Shown here one piece after another: positions 45,564-54,414 of a stretch of DNA of 64,000 nt. Source of the stretch: CBDBKE01 sp965218055 (GTDB lineage: Bacteria; Acidobacteriota; Terriglobia; JAJPHL01; JAPKYU01); NCBI GenBank assembly GCA_965218055.1, contig CBDCKA010000002.1, positions 2,294,001 to 2,358,000 of the forward strand, in the 5' to 3' direction. The notes below the pieces were generated by a model, which searched no databases, was not told the origin of the DNA, and saw only the letters and a program-made list of their open reading frames with translations. Numbering within the stretch: position 1 is the first letter of the stretch; every line of letters begins with the position of its first letter. A program made the position numbers and the translations under genes.

Positions 45564-46778
45564 GTGAGTCGAGCGATGCAGCGAGTACCTCCAGGGTTCC
45601 ATTTTCCGATGCGGTGCGCCGTTACGGTGCTTTTTCTGCTTCCGATTTCCCAAACTGCGCCGCTGAGCGCGAACAGCGCTGCGCGTACCGTGCAACTGAG
45701 GGATGCCACCGCCCGCCAGCAGGAAGTTTTCCGAACAGCGTTCCAGCTCATGGAGAAAGCCGTCGCTGCCAGGGCGTTTCCCGGCGCCGTACTGGCGGTA
45801 GGCTACCAGGGCGAGCTGGTGGGGTTGAAGGCTTTCGGGAAATTCGACTATTCGCGGGAATCTCCTGCGGTTGCCGCCGATACCATCTATGACCTGGCCT
45901 CGGTCTCGAAAGCCGTAGCGACCACGACCGCCGTCGCCCTGCTTTACCAACAGGGCAGGCTCCAGTTAGAAGCTCCGCTGGTGCGCTACCTGCCGGAGTT
46001 CGGTGGTATTGCTGGCCACGACCAGATCACCGTGCGGCACCTGCTGACGCACACCTCCGGGCTGCCCGCCTACGAGAGGCTGTTTCGCAAAGCCCGTGAC
46101 AAACAGGCCCTGTTGGAACGGATTTACGCCATGCCGCTGGCTGGGAACAAGTTTATCTACAGCGATTTCGGCATGATCCTGCTGGGGGAAATCATCGAGC
46201 GAGTCGCCGGCCAGCCCCTGGATCAGTTCCTGCACAGGCAGGTGTTTGAACCGTTGGGTATGATGGACACCTCGTACCGGCCCCCCAAGAGCCTGTTGGC
46301 GCGCATTGCCCCAACCGAGCAGGACAAGCTTTTCCGCAAGCGGCTGATCCGGGGCGAGGTGCACGACGAGCACGCCTGGGTGATGGGCGGGGTGGCCGGC
46401 CACGCCGGGTTGTTCTCGACCGCGCGCGACCTGGCGGTCTTCGCCCAGATGATGCTGAATGGCGGCGCCTACGGCGGCCGGCGCATCCTCGAGCGCCGCA
46501 CGATCCAGGAGTTCACCACGCGCCAGCCGGGCCCGCCCGGCAGCACGCGCGCGCTGGGCTGGGACAGACCCTCCCGGAAAGGTTCCTCGGCTGGCGCGCA
46601 CTTCTCCCCGCGCTCGTTCGGCCACACGGGTTTCACCGGAACGTCGCTTTGGGTGGACCCGGAAAAGCAGCTGTTCGTGGTTTTGCTGAGCAACCGAGTC
46701 CACCCCACACGCGCGAACCAGCAGATTAGGAAACTACGCCCGGCGGTGCACAACGCTGTGGTAGAGGCGCTGCGGTGA
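45564..46778 (+). CDS. Secreted serine hydrolase, beta-lactamase/PBP4-like fold
   Basis: 404 residues with signal sequence VTVLFLLPISQTAPLSA. The SxxK motif is in LASVSKAVATTT, the second motif is YSDFG (family Y-x-N/S) and the third is HTGFTGTS. Family members cleave esters or peptidoglycan peptides. GTG 45564 or ATG 45576 are both possible starts. Its stop overlaps the SSS symporter start by four bases, and peptidoglycan-sugar genes follow, so a role in cell-wall turnover is inferred. Confidence 0.87.
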   Translation: MSRAMQRVPPGFHFPMRCAVTVLFLLPISQTAPLSANSAARTVQLRDATARQQEVFRTAFQLMEKAVAARAFPGAVLAVGYQGELVGLKAFGKFDYSRESPAVAADTIYDLASVSKAVATTTAVALLYQQGRLQLEAPLVRYLPEFGGIAGHDQITVRHLLTHTSGLPAYERLFRKARDKQALLERIYAMPLAGNKFIYSDFGMILLGEIIERVAGQPLDQFLHRQVFEPLGMMDTSYRPPKSLLARIAPTEQDKLFRKRLIRGEVHDEHAWVMGGVAGHAGLFSTARDLAVFAQMMLNGGAYGGRRILERRTIQEFTTRQPGPPGSTRALGWDRPSRKGSSAGAHFSPRSFGHTGFTGTSLWVDPEKQLFVVLLSNRVHPTRANQQIRKLRPAVHNAVVEALR

Positions 46779-48574
46779 TTCTGACCTGGGTAGACTGGGC
46801 CGTCATCGGCGCCTACTTCTTGTTCACACTCCTCGTCGGGCTCTACTACCGCAAGCGGGCCGGCTCCAGCACCGGCGAGTTTTTCCTCTCCGGCCGGAAC
46901 GTGCCCTGGTGGCTGGCGGGCACCGCCATGGTGGCGACCACCTTTGCCGCCGACACGCCGCTGGCCGTCACCGGCATGACGGTGCGCAACGGCATCGCCG
47001 GCAACTGGCTGTGGTGGTGCTACCTGCTGAGTGGGATGATGACCGTGTTCTTCTTTGCCCGGCTCTGGCGGCGCGCCGGGGTGGTCACCGACATCGAGCT
47101 GGCGGAGATGCGCTACAGCGGCCGGCCGGCGGCCCTGTTGCGTGGCTTTCGCGCCGTCTACCTGGGCGTGCTAATGAACTCCCTCATCATGGGCTGGGTG
47201 ACCCTGGCGATGGTCAAAATCCTGAGGCTCACCCTGGGCCTCGAGAAGTGGCACGCCGTCCTGTTCTGCCTGCTGTTCACCGGCATTTACACCACCATCT
47301 CAGGATTGTGGGGGGTGCTGGTGACCGATTTGTTCCAGTTCGTCTTAATGATGGGCATGGCCATTGCCCTGGCGTTCTACGCGGTGGATGCAGTGGGCGG
47401 CATAGCGGCAATGAAAACCAAGCTGGCGGCCCTGGATGCAACCCGGGCCGCGGCCGGCGGCGGCCAGGGGTCTATCCTCTCGTTCCTTCCAGAGCTGGAT
47501 TCCGCCTGGATGCCGCTGCTTGCCTTCTTTGTTTACGTCGGAGTGAACTGGTGGGCGAGTTGGTATCCCGGCGCCGAGCCCGGCGGCGGCGGCTACGTGG
47601 CCCAGCGCATCTTCTGCGCCAAAGACGAGCGGCATTCCCTGCTGGCAACGCTGTGGTTCAACATCGCCCACTACGCCCTGCGTCCCTGGCCCTGGATTCT
47701 GGTGGCGCTGGCCGCCGCCATCCTTTACCCCAACCTGGAGGACCCGGAGACCGGCTACATCCGCGTGCTGATGGATCACTTGCCGGCCAGCCTGCGCGGC
47801 GTCATGCTGGCAGCGTTTCTGGCCGCTTACATGTCCACCATCGCCACGCACCTGAACTGGGGCTCCTCCTATCTGGTCAATGACCTGTACCGGAGATTTC
47901 TGGCCGCCGGGCGCAGCGAAGGCCATTACGTGCTGGCCTCGCGCGTCTTTACCGTGCTGCTGATGTTCATCTCGGGCGTGGTGACCTTTTTCCTGACTTC
48001 GATTCAAGGGGCCTGGCAGTTGCTCATCACCACCGGAGCCGGCACCGGCACCGTGTACCTGCTGCGCTGGTATTGGTGGCGCATCAACGCCTGGAGCGAA
48101 ATTTCAGCCATGGTGGGCGCCTTCACGACCTCGCTGGTCGTGCACACTGCCGTCAGCTTCGCCGGCAGCGACACGCTGGTGTTTGCCAAGCGCACGCTGA
48201 TCACGGTGGGGGTCACCACCGTGGTCTGGCTGGCCGCAACCTACATGACGGCGCCGGAGCCCGAGCGCGTGCTGCTCAATTTTTACCGCCGCGTCCGGCC
48301 CAACTACACCTTCTGGAAACCCATCGCCCGCCTGGCGCCGGAGGTTCCGCCGGTGCGCGACGGTTGGTACAACTTCCTGGATTGGGTGGCCGGCTGCCTG
48401 CTGGTGTATCTTGCCCTGTTTGGCATCGGCAAGATCATCCTTGGGTTTTTCGTCGAAGGGCTCTTGTTTCTGGCGCTGGGGGCTGCTGCGGGCGCCTACC
48501 TTTACTGGGACTTTTCCCGGCGCGGCTGGGCCACGCTGGCCGGCGAGTACGCCAAGACCCCCGCCAGCGACTGA
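46775..48574 (+). CDS. Sodium:solute symporter (SSS family)
   Basis: 599 residues, about 13 hydrophobic segments, with the family start VDWAVIGAYFLFTLLVGLYY, FFLSGRNVPWWLAGTAMVATTFAADTPL, and the core segment LAAYMSTIATHLNWGSSYLVNDLYRR. It takes up a solute with Na+. Overlap with the serine hydrolase (GTGA) and MurQ/NagA downstream suggest an amino-sugar or muropeptide-derived substrate, an inference only. Confidence 0.92.
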   Translation: MILTWVDWAVIGAYFLFTLLVGLYYRKRAGSSTGEFFLSGRNVPWWLAGTAMVATTFAADTPLAVTGMTVRNGIAGNWLWWCYLLSGMMTVFFFARLWRRAGVVTDIELAEMRYSGRPAALLRGFRAVYLGVLMNSLIMGWVTLAMVKILRLTLGLEKWHAVLFCLLFTGIYTTISGLWGVLVTDLFQFVLMMGMAIALAFYAVDAVGGIAAMKTKLAALDATRAAAGGGQGSILSFLPELDSAWMPLLAFFVYVGVNWWASWYPGAEPGGGGYVAQRIFCAKDERHSLLATLWFNIAHYALRPWPWILVALAAAILYPNLEDPETGYIRVLMDHLPASLRGVMLAAFLAAYMSTIATHLNWGSSYLVNDLYRRFLAAGRSEGHYVLASRVFTVLLMFISGVVTFFLTSIQGAWQLLITTGAGTGTVYLLRWYWWRINAWSEISAMVGAFTTSLVVHTAVSFAGSDTLVFAKRTLITVGVTTVVWLAATYMTAPEPERVLLNFYRRVRPNYTFWKPIARLAPEVPPVRDGWYNFLDWVAGCLLVYLALFGIGKIILGFFVEGLLFLALGAAAGAYLYWDFSRRGWATLAGEYAKTPASD

Positions 48575-48612
48575 TGCTCGATCATTGCAGCGCCAAGCTA
48601 CGAGGGGGGCCA

Positions 48613-49077
48613 ATGGGATACGTGGCGATTCTTGCACTGGCGATCACACTGTGGCGGCCCGCAACCAGCTTTCTCCAGGCGCAAGTTGCCCAGGTTGCCA
48701 AGGATCAAGTGATCGCGCGCGCGCGGCGAGCCTCAGCTTTGGGGCTGGATTCGGCGTTGCCGAAACAGCGCTTTGACGACTGGTTCCGGAAGCTGGTCGG
48801 TCCCAAGGTTGAAATCCGTTGGGAAGCTAACGACTGTGGCGAGCAGACGGGCAGCCCAGCCGATCGAGATCGCGACTTTCCGGTTTGCGCGGAGGCGATC
48901 GCTGTTCTGTGTGATGGCCCCAGCGTGGCCGTCTTGATTGGAGTGGGCACCGTGAAGAAAGGAATCACTGGCAAACCGGTTGTGCGACTTGTTTCCATCG
49001 AGCGAAAGGGACGGGTGGAACGGGTCCGACGGCTGCGCGATCTGCCGGAGAAGCTCCGTGAGCGAACCAAGAAATAA
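48613..49077 (+). CDS. Small exported protein, unknown function
   Basis: 154 residues with a signal-like N-terminus (YVAILALAITLWRPATSFLQA) and no domain I recognise. It contains three Cys (VEIRWEANDCGEQTG, DFPVCAEAIAVLCDG), the latter two 8 apart. The C-terminus is strongly basic (KGRVERVRRLRDLPEKLRERTKK). Lies between the symporter and murQ on the same strand. Confidence 0.65.
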   Translation: MGYVAILALAITLWRPATSFLQAQVAQVAKDQVIARARRASALGLDSALPKQRFDDWFRKLVGPKVEIRWEANDCGEQTGSPADRDRDFPVCAEAIAVLCDGPSVAVLIGVGTVKKGITGKPVVRLVSIERKGRVERVRRLRDLPEKLRERTKK

Positions 49078-49137
49078 CCACACTCCTCTGCGGAACGACC
49101 ACGGGCTGCTTCTGAAGTACAATGCCCTCTTTGGGGC

Positions 49138-50091
49138 ATGACTAAGCGAAAGACTGGCGGGCTGGCCCGTCTGGTCACCGAGCAACGGAACCCACGATCG
49201 GCCCAGATTGACCGCGCCCAAACGGTCGGAATCCTAAGACTCATCAACCGCGAAGACGCTCGTGTGCCGGCGGCCGTGGCGCGGAAAATCCCGGCCATCG
49301 CCCGGGCGGTGGACGTCGTCGTCGAGCGGCTGCACGGTGGGGGGCGGCTCTTTTACGTGGGGGCGGGAACCAGCGGGCGCCTGGGCGTGCTGGATGCTTC
49401 CGAGTGCCCGCCAACTTTCAACACGCCTCCCACAATGGTGCAGGGCGTGATGTGCGGCGGCGTGCGGGCGCTCTACCGAGCCACAGAGGCCAGCGAGGAC
49501 TCTCCGGCGCTGGGCCGGCGCGACCTGGCCAGCAAGCGGCTGGGTGCGCGCGATGCGGTGGTGGGCGTCACCGCCAGCGGACGCACTCCCTACGTGCTCG
49601 GCGCGTTGCGCTACGCGCGGGCGCGCCGAGCCGCCACCATTGCCGTCACCTGCAACCCCGGCTCGGAAGTGGTGCGAGTGGCCGGCATCATCATTGCGCC
49701 AGTGGTCGGCCCGGAGGTCATTGCCGGCTCCACCCGGCTGAAGGCCGGCACGGCACAGAAGCTGGTGCTGAATATGATCTCGACCGCCGCTATGGTGCGC
49801 CTGGGGCACGTCTACGGCAACTTCATGGTGAACGTGCATCTGAAGAATCGGAAGCTGCGCGAACGTGGGTGCACGATTCTAGGAAGCCTGCTCGGACTGG
49901 ACTACAGCGCAGCCGTCCGCGCTCTGCGACGCGCCGGGGGAGATTTGAAGGCAGCCATCCTGATGCACCGGCTGGGGCTGGGTCCTCGCGCCGCCGAGCA
50001 ACTGTTGCGCCGTCACCAGGGCAACTTGACAGTCGCCCTGGAGAATCACACATTGGGGCGGCTGCCGAGACAAACGAAGAAACAGAGGTAA
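49138..50091 (+). CDS. murQ: N-acetylmuramic acid 6-phosphate etherase
   Basis: Cleaves the lactyl ether of MurNAc-6-P to GlcNAc-6-P and D-lactate. It has the SIS domain (LFYVGAGTSGRLGVLDASE), the conserved ECPPTFNT block, the catalytic Glu region TEASEDSPALG, and GVTASGRTPYVLGAL. The C-terminal UBA-like part is present. 317 residues. Feeds nagA, which follows 48 bases downstream. Confidence 0.95.
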   Translation: MTKRKTGGLARLVTEQRNPRSAQIDRAQTVGILRLINREDARVPAAVARKIPAIARAVDVVVERLHGGGRLFYVGAGTSGRLGVLDASECPPTFNTPPTMVQGVMCGGVRALYRATEASEDSPALGRRDLASKRLGARDAVVGVTASGRTPYVLGALRYARARRAATIAVTCNPGSEVVRVAGIIIAPVVGPEVIAGSTRLKAGTAQKLVLNMISTAAMVRLGHVYGNFMVNVHLKNRKLRERGCTILGSLLGLDYSAAVRALRRAGGDLKAAILMHRLGLGPRAAEQLLRRHQGNLTVALENHTLGRLPRQTKKQR

Positions 50092-50139
50092 TTGCGTGCG
50101 GACAGACTTTTTTGCCACATGTAGACGACCCATAGACAC

Positions 50140-51303
50140 ATGAAGCTCGCAATTCAAGCCGGGACCGTGCTGACTCCTGAGCAGGAAATCCCTCAGGGCA
50201 CGGTGCTGGTGGAGGACGACCGCATCGTGGCCGTGGGACGGGAAATTCACATCCCGGCGGATGCGCGCCGCCTTGAGGTCCGCGATACCACCTGTGTGCC
50301 GGGTTTCATTGACCTGCATGTGCACGGCGCCGGCGGTCACGACCTGATGGAGGGCACTGCCGAGGCAGTGGCCGCCGTAGGGCGCACGCTGGCCGCGCGC
50401 GGTACAACTGCGTATTTCCCCACTACGCTGACCGCCTCGATGCCGCGGACGCTGGCTGCGCTCGAATCCTTGGGCGATCTGGTGCGGCACATGCAAAGCC
50501 CGCCCCCCAAGCTAGTCGCCCAGCCGCTGGGTATCCATATGGAGGGCCCGTTCCTCAACGCGTCGCGCAAGGGAGTGCACCCAGCCCAGCACATCCTGGC
50601 GCCGACTCCTGAGCTGTTTGAGAATTTTTACGGGGTCGCCGGAGGCGCGCTGCGAATCTTGACCCTGGCTCCGGAGGCAGAGGGAGCCGAACCGGTGCTG
50701 CGGCGGGCTTTGGAACGCAGCGTGCTAGTAGGTATGGGGCACACTGACGCGACCTTTGAGCAGGCCGAGCGGGCTGCCGGGTTGGGCGTGCGGCACGTCA
50801 TCCACATGTTCAATACCATGCGCCCGTTCGCGCATCGCGACCCGGGTGTGATTGCCGCAACGCTGCTGGACCACCGCCTCAGCGCCGAGCTGATCGCCGA
50901 CGGCGTCCATGTCTCGGAGCCGGCCATCCGGCTGCTGGTTCGTGCTAAGGGCCCCGGCGGCGTCCTGCTGGTCACCGACGGGATGGCGGCAGTGGGCATG
51001 CCGGAGGGCACCTACCGGCTGGGCGAGGATGAGGTCACCGTCCAGGGTCCGGAGGCGCGGAGCCGCGATGGCCTGCTGGCGGGCAGCGTGCTTACGCTCG
51101 ACCGCGCCGTCCGCAACATGGTGCAGTTCACCGGCCTGCCGCTGCGGGAAGTCGTGCAGATGGCCACGTTGAACCAGGCCCGACTGATGGGGCTGGAACG
51201 AAAAGGGCGCATCGCCACTGGTGCGGACGCCGACCTGGTATTGTTGACCCCGAGCCTGGAGGTGGCCGCCGTCTGCACCCGCGGTGTGCTCGAACAGTTT
51301 TGA
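50140..51303 (+). CDS. nagA: N-acetylglucosamine-6-phosphate deacetylase
   Basis: Deacetylates GlcNAc-6-P. An amidohydrolase fold of 387 residues with metal and catalytic motifs: FIDLHVHGAGGHDLMEG, Glu in HMEGPFLN, His in VGMGHTDATFEQ, His in HMFNTMRPFAHRDPG and Asp in LLVTDGMAAVGMPEG. It takes the product of MurQ; nagB is not in the window. Confidence 0.95.
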   Translation: MKLAIQAGTVLTPEQEIPQGTVLVEDDRIVAVGREIHIPADARRLEVRDTTCVPGFIDLHVHGAGGHDLMEGTAEAVAAVGRTLAARGTTAYFPTTLTASMPRTLAALESLGDLVRHMQSPPPKLVAQPLGIHMEGPFLNASRKGVHPAQHILAPTPELFENFYGVAGGALRILTLAPEAEGAEPVLRRALERSVLVGMGHTDATFEQAERAAGLGVRHVIHMFNTMRPFAHRDPGVIAATLLDHRLSAELIADGVHVSEPAIRLLVRAKGPGGVLLVTDGMAAVGMPEGTYRLGEDEVTVQGPEARSRDGLLAGSVLTLDRAVRNMVQFTGLPLREVVQMATLNQARLMGLERKGRIATGADADLVLLTPSLEVAAVCTRGVLEQF

Positions 51304-51329
51304 GAACCTCGGTGCGAATGAACAGGGCC

Positions 51330-51433
51330 ACAGAGACGCCGAGGCACAGAGAACGCAAGAGGGTCAAGGTCTGGTTGCGCGTTGTTGGGGGCAGTCTGAT
51401 CGTATTTCCAAATCCTCTGTGACTCGGTGGCTA
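51330..51433. repeat. Imperfect inverted repeat of the CCACAGAGAC type
   Basis: The left part GGCCACAGAGACGCCGAGGC and the right part CCTCTGTGACTCGGTGGCT are degenerate reverse complements. This is a widely dispersed intergenic repeat motif. It separates nagA from murA. Confidence 0.55.
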
Positions 51434-51447
51434 AACAATCCTGAACA

Positions 51448-52722
51448 ATGGATAAATTCCTCATTTCCGGCGGCGTGCCCCTCGAAGGCCAACTCACCAT
51501 CAGCGGCGCGAAAAATGCGGCTCTGCCCGCCGTAGCAGCCGCTCTGCTGACCGATAAGCGCGTAGTTGTGGCCAACCTTCCACGGGTGCGCGACATTCAG
51601 ACCATGGCGCGGCTGCTGACCAGCCTCGGGGCAGACGTAAGTTTCGGCAACGGGACCGAGCATGACCAGCTCACGATCCAGGCCCGCCAGGTGACCAGCA
51701 AGGAGGCGCCCTACGAGCTGGTGAAGACGATGCGTGCCTCGGTCCTGGTACTGGGGCCGCTGTGCGCACGTTTTGGCTATGCGCGTGTCTCGCTGCCGGG
51801 CGGCTGCGCCATTGGCGCGCGTCCCATTGACCTGCACCTGAAGGGCCTGGAGAAGCTCGGCGCTCGTATTCACCAGGAGCATGGCTACGTGGAGGCTCAG
51901 GCGCCCGATGGGTTGAAGGGGGCGCGCATCTACTTCGACCGCATCACCGTCACCGGCACCGAAAACCTGATGATGGCCGCCGCGCTGGCCCAGGGCGAGA
52001 CGGTGCTGGAAAACGCTGCCCGCGAGCCGGAGATCACCGACCTGGCCGATTTGCTCCGCAAAATGGGCGCCCAGATTGAAGGCACCGGCACGGCCACGAT
52101 CCGCGTGCAGGGTGTGGGCGTGCTGCACGGCGCTCAGCACACCGTTATCCCGGACCGCATTGAGGCGGGCACGTTCCTGGTGGCGGGCGCCATCACCGGC
52201 GGTCAGCTGCGGCTGGAGCGTTGCGTGCCGTCGCACCTCGCGGCGGTGATTGCCAAGCTGGGGGAGGCCGGCGTGGAGATTTCCGAGCCTGGCACGTCGG
52301 TGCTCGAGGTGCGCGCGCCGCGCCCGCTCTCCGCCATGAATGCGACGACGGAAGAGTATCCGGGCCTGCCCACCGACATGCAGGCCCAACTGATGGCCCT
52401 GATGACCCAGGCGGAAGGCACCTCCTTCATCACCGAAACGATCTTCGAAAACCGATTTCTGCACGCGCTGGAGCTGTCGCGGATGGGCGCCCAGATCCAG
52501 GTGAAAGGCAACCAGGCGGTGGTGCAGGGGAAGTCCGAGCTCAGCGGGGCCTCAGTCCTCGCCAGCGACTTGCGTGCCAGCGCGTCGCTGGTGCTGGCCG
52601 GGCTGGTGGCGCAGGGGGAAACAGTGGTGGATCGCGTCTACCACATCGACCGCGGCTACGAGCGCATTGAGGAGAAGCTTGGCTCGGTGGGCGCTCGCAT
52701 CAAGCGCGTCCCACCCCGATAG
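51448..52722 (+). CDS. murA: UDP-N-acetylglucosamine 1-carboxyvinyltransferase
   Basis: The first committed step of peptidoglycan synthesis, transferring enolpyruvate from PEP to UDP-GlcNAc. The active-site Cys (fosfomycin target) lies in SLPGGCAIGARPIDLH near residue 118. It has the N-terminus GQLTISGAKNAALP, and later MGAQIQVKGNQAVVQG and the ending RGYERIEEKLGSVGARIKR. 424 residues, family norm. Confidence 0.97.
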   Translation: MDKFLISGGVPLEGQLTISGAKNAALPAVAAALLTDKRVVVANLPRVRDIQTMARLLTSLGADVSFGNGTEHDQLTIQARQVTSKEAPYELVKTMRASVLVLGPLCARFGYARVSLPGGCAIGARPIDLHLKGLEKLGARIHQEHGYVEAQAPDGLKGARIYFDRITVTGTENLMMAAALAQGETVLENAAREPEITDLADLLRKMGAQIEGTGTATIRVQGVGVLHGAQHTVIPDRIEAGTFLVAGAITGGQLRLERCVPSHLAAVIAKLGEAGVEISEPGTSVLEVRAPRPLSAMNATTEEYPGLPTDMQAQLMALMTQAEGTSFITETIFENRFLHALELSRMGAQIQVKGNQAVVQGKSELSGASVLASDLRASASLVLAGLVAQGETVVDRVYHIDRGYERIEEKLGSVGARIKRVPPR

Positions 52723-52747
52723 CCGAGCTCAGCCCCGCTAGCGCTGC

Positions 52748-53161
52748 TCAGGTTGGCCAATGAAATTCGCGCCGGAATGCAGGCCACGCGTCGTAAAGGT
52801 ATAACGAGAACGGAATCCACCAGATGAAGTCATTCGTCACACACAGGATCAGTGTACGCGCCGGCCACTGCCCGCTCTGGATAAGAGCGACGAGGCCGAT
52901 CGGGCCAAGCAGTTTTCCAAGCAGGCCAACCGCCGCCAGCAGCCAACCCTTCTCCGGAACTCGCGCCACCTCCATATAGAGGATGCCGTATAGGGCGATG
53001 ACCATGCCCAAGCAAGCGAAGATTGCGGGATAGTTTGCGGGCGGCATCCGGGCAAAGCGGAACAGCCATTGCGGGTCCAAGGCCGTGTAAGTACCCCAGC
53101 CAACGTTGTAAAAAGCGGCCAGGCAAAAGACTCGGCGGTGGAATTGCCGCCTTGCCCTCAT
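52748..53161 (-). CDS. Small membrane protein, last gene of DUF4166 operon
   Basis: 137 residues with four hydrophobic segments (FCLAAFYNVGWGTYTALD, IFACLGMVIALYGILYME, LLAAVGLLGKLLGPIGLVALI, CVTNDFIWWIPFSLYLYD). The ATG at 53161 overlaps the upstream stop by four bases. Membrane protein of unknown function. Confidence 0.75.
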   Translation of the reverse strand: MRARRQFHRRVFCLAAFYNVGWGTYTALDPQWLFRFARMPPANYPAIFACLGMVIALYGILYMEVARVPEKGWLLAAVGLLGKLLGPIGLVALIQSGQWPARTLILCVTNDFIWWIPFSLYLYDAWPAFRREFHWPT

Positions 53162-53712
53162 GGGCGGGCCCTTGTAGTGCCCCAGGGCCAATTGCTGTAA
53201 GGCAGCCCAAAGGCCGCGGCGAGGTCGCGCAATCCGGAGCCGAACACGCCCACGGCCATCACCAGAAGCGTCCACCGCAACGGGCGCGGGACGAAGAAGG
53301 CATGACTGGCGAACGCGGTCGGCTCAGCCCACCAACTGACTAGATGCGGCCATAAGTGGGCCAGCATGGCTCCGTAAATAATACCCATCACGGCGTGGGT
53401 AACGCGCTCGCCGGGGTAGACGCCGCCGAGTGGCTTGCGGACCCAGTCCTCCACAACAAAGTCGTTGAGCGTCAGCGTGACCTCGGTGGCCAGCAACAGG
53501 GCCAGCACGCCGGCCCACCACCCGTGCCAGGCAACCCAAGGAAGTGTGCCGAACAGAACCGCGTAGACGAAGTCCCTCGCGGCGTGCAGCCTTAGTTCGG
53601 CCCGCGCCTGGGGTCCAAGGGCAGGAAGGCGGGCGCGCCACTCGTGGTAGTACAGTGTGTCGAAAGTCCCCAGCAATCCCTGGGAGGCGAGTAACCACAA
53701 GACAGTACTCAT
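53158..53712 (-). CDS. Membrane protein, middle gene of DUF4166 operon
   Basis: 184 residues with several hydrophobic segments and many Trp, His and Tyr (VLWLLASQGLLGTFDTLYYH, ALLLATEVTLTLNDFVVEDW, VMGIIYGAMLAHLWPHLV). The start overlaps the DUF4166 stop by four bases (ATGA). No family name known to me; aromatic and His residues in the membrane segments are a notable feature. Confidence 0.75.
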   Translation of the reverse strand: MSTVLWLLASQGLLGTFDTLYYHEWRARLPALGPQARAELRLHAARDFVYAVLFGTLPWVAWHGWWAGVLALLLATEVTLTLNDFVVEDWVRKPLGGVYPGERVTHAVMGIIYGAMLAHLWPHLVSWWAEPTAFASHAFFVPRPLRWTLLVMAVGVFGSGLRDLAAAFGLPYSNWPWGTTRARP

Positions 53713-54344
53713 GGCTTCGATTCCTCACTCTCCATGGAGCCTTCGTAGGCGACCAGCAGGCCTGCCAGCGGGAGGCTGATACGCACGGCAACCTGCACGG
53801 CCGCCGAGTTCGCTTCCGCCCAAGCGTGGGCGGCCACCTGGGGAGCCAGCCAGCAGGGCAACGGCACCGCCAGCCGCCCCAGACAAAGCGAAGCCCCGAC
53901 CTGCTGGAAACAAAGCGCGTGTTCGCTGACGCACAGCTTGAACCGCAACTCCAGGTGCCCGGAGCGCTCAGCCAGCACACCTGCGGGGCTTTCGCGCTGG
54001 AAGGTGACGAACGGGGTGCCGGCAAAATCCCGACGCCAGAGTTGGCCGTCCGAATTGGGGGCGACCACTAAGCGTGTAGAGACAGCTTGGCCAGCGGCGG
54101 GGGCCTTCCCCAACCATGCCAGAAATCGCGCCAGCCGCCACTCTCCGCGGCGCACCCGGAACAGACCCACTCGCTCTCGGCTGTCCTGGCCGGAGTGCAA
54201 CCTCTGCACCGGCGCAGCCAGCTCATTCCAGGCAGCGCCCAACAGGCGCTGGTAAAGACCACCGGAGCTTTTTGCCGTGACTGTCTGGGTGGCGGAGGAC
54301 TTGACTGGCACGCTTCTGGTCCCTCTACAGGTTTCCCGCTGCAT
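53709..54344 (-). CDS. DUF4166 domain-containing protein
   Basis: 211 residues. The DUF4166-type body starts LYQRLLGAAWNELAAPVQRLH and runs to VRISLPLAGLLVAYEGSMES. Conserved segments include ARFLAWLGKAPAAGQAV, FVTFQRESPAGVLAERSGHLELRF and VPLPCWLAPQVAA. ATG 54344 is chosen; the long open frame upstream overlaps the divergent trmJ promoter area. First gene of three tightly overlapping genes. No known activity. Confidence 0.8.
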   Translation of the reverse strand: MQRETCRGTRSVPVKSSATQTVTAKSSGGLYQRLLGAAWNELAAPVQRLHSGQDSRERVGLFRVRRGEWRLARFLAWLGKAPAAGQAVSTRLVVAPNSDGQLWRRDFAGTPFVTFQRESPAGVLAERSGHLELRFKLCVSEHALCFQQVGASLCLGRLAVPLPCWLAPQVAAHAWAEANSAAVQVAVRISLPLAGLLVAYEGSMESEESKP

Positions 54345-54414
54345 AGCCGTGTCAGAATAGTGTAACCCGGTTGAGGCGGTGCTCTCCGGCAGTTGACTCA
54401 ACAGGCATGCTTGT

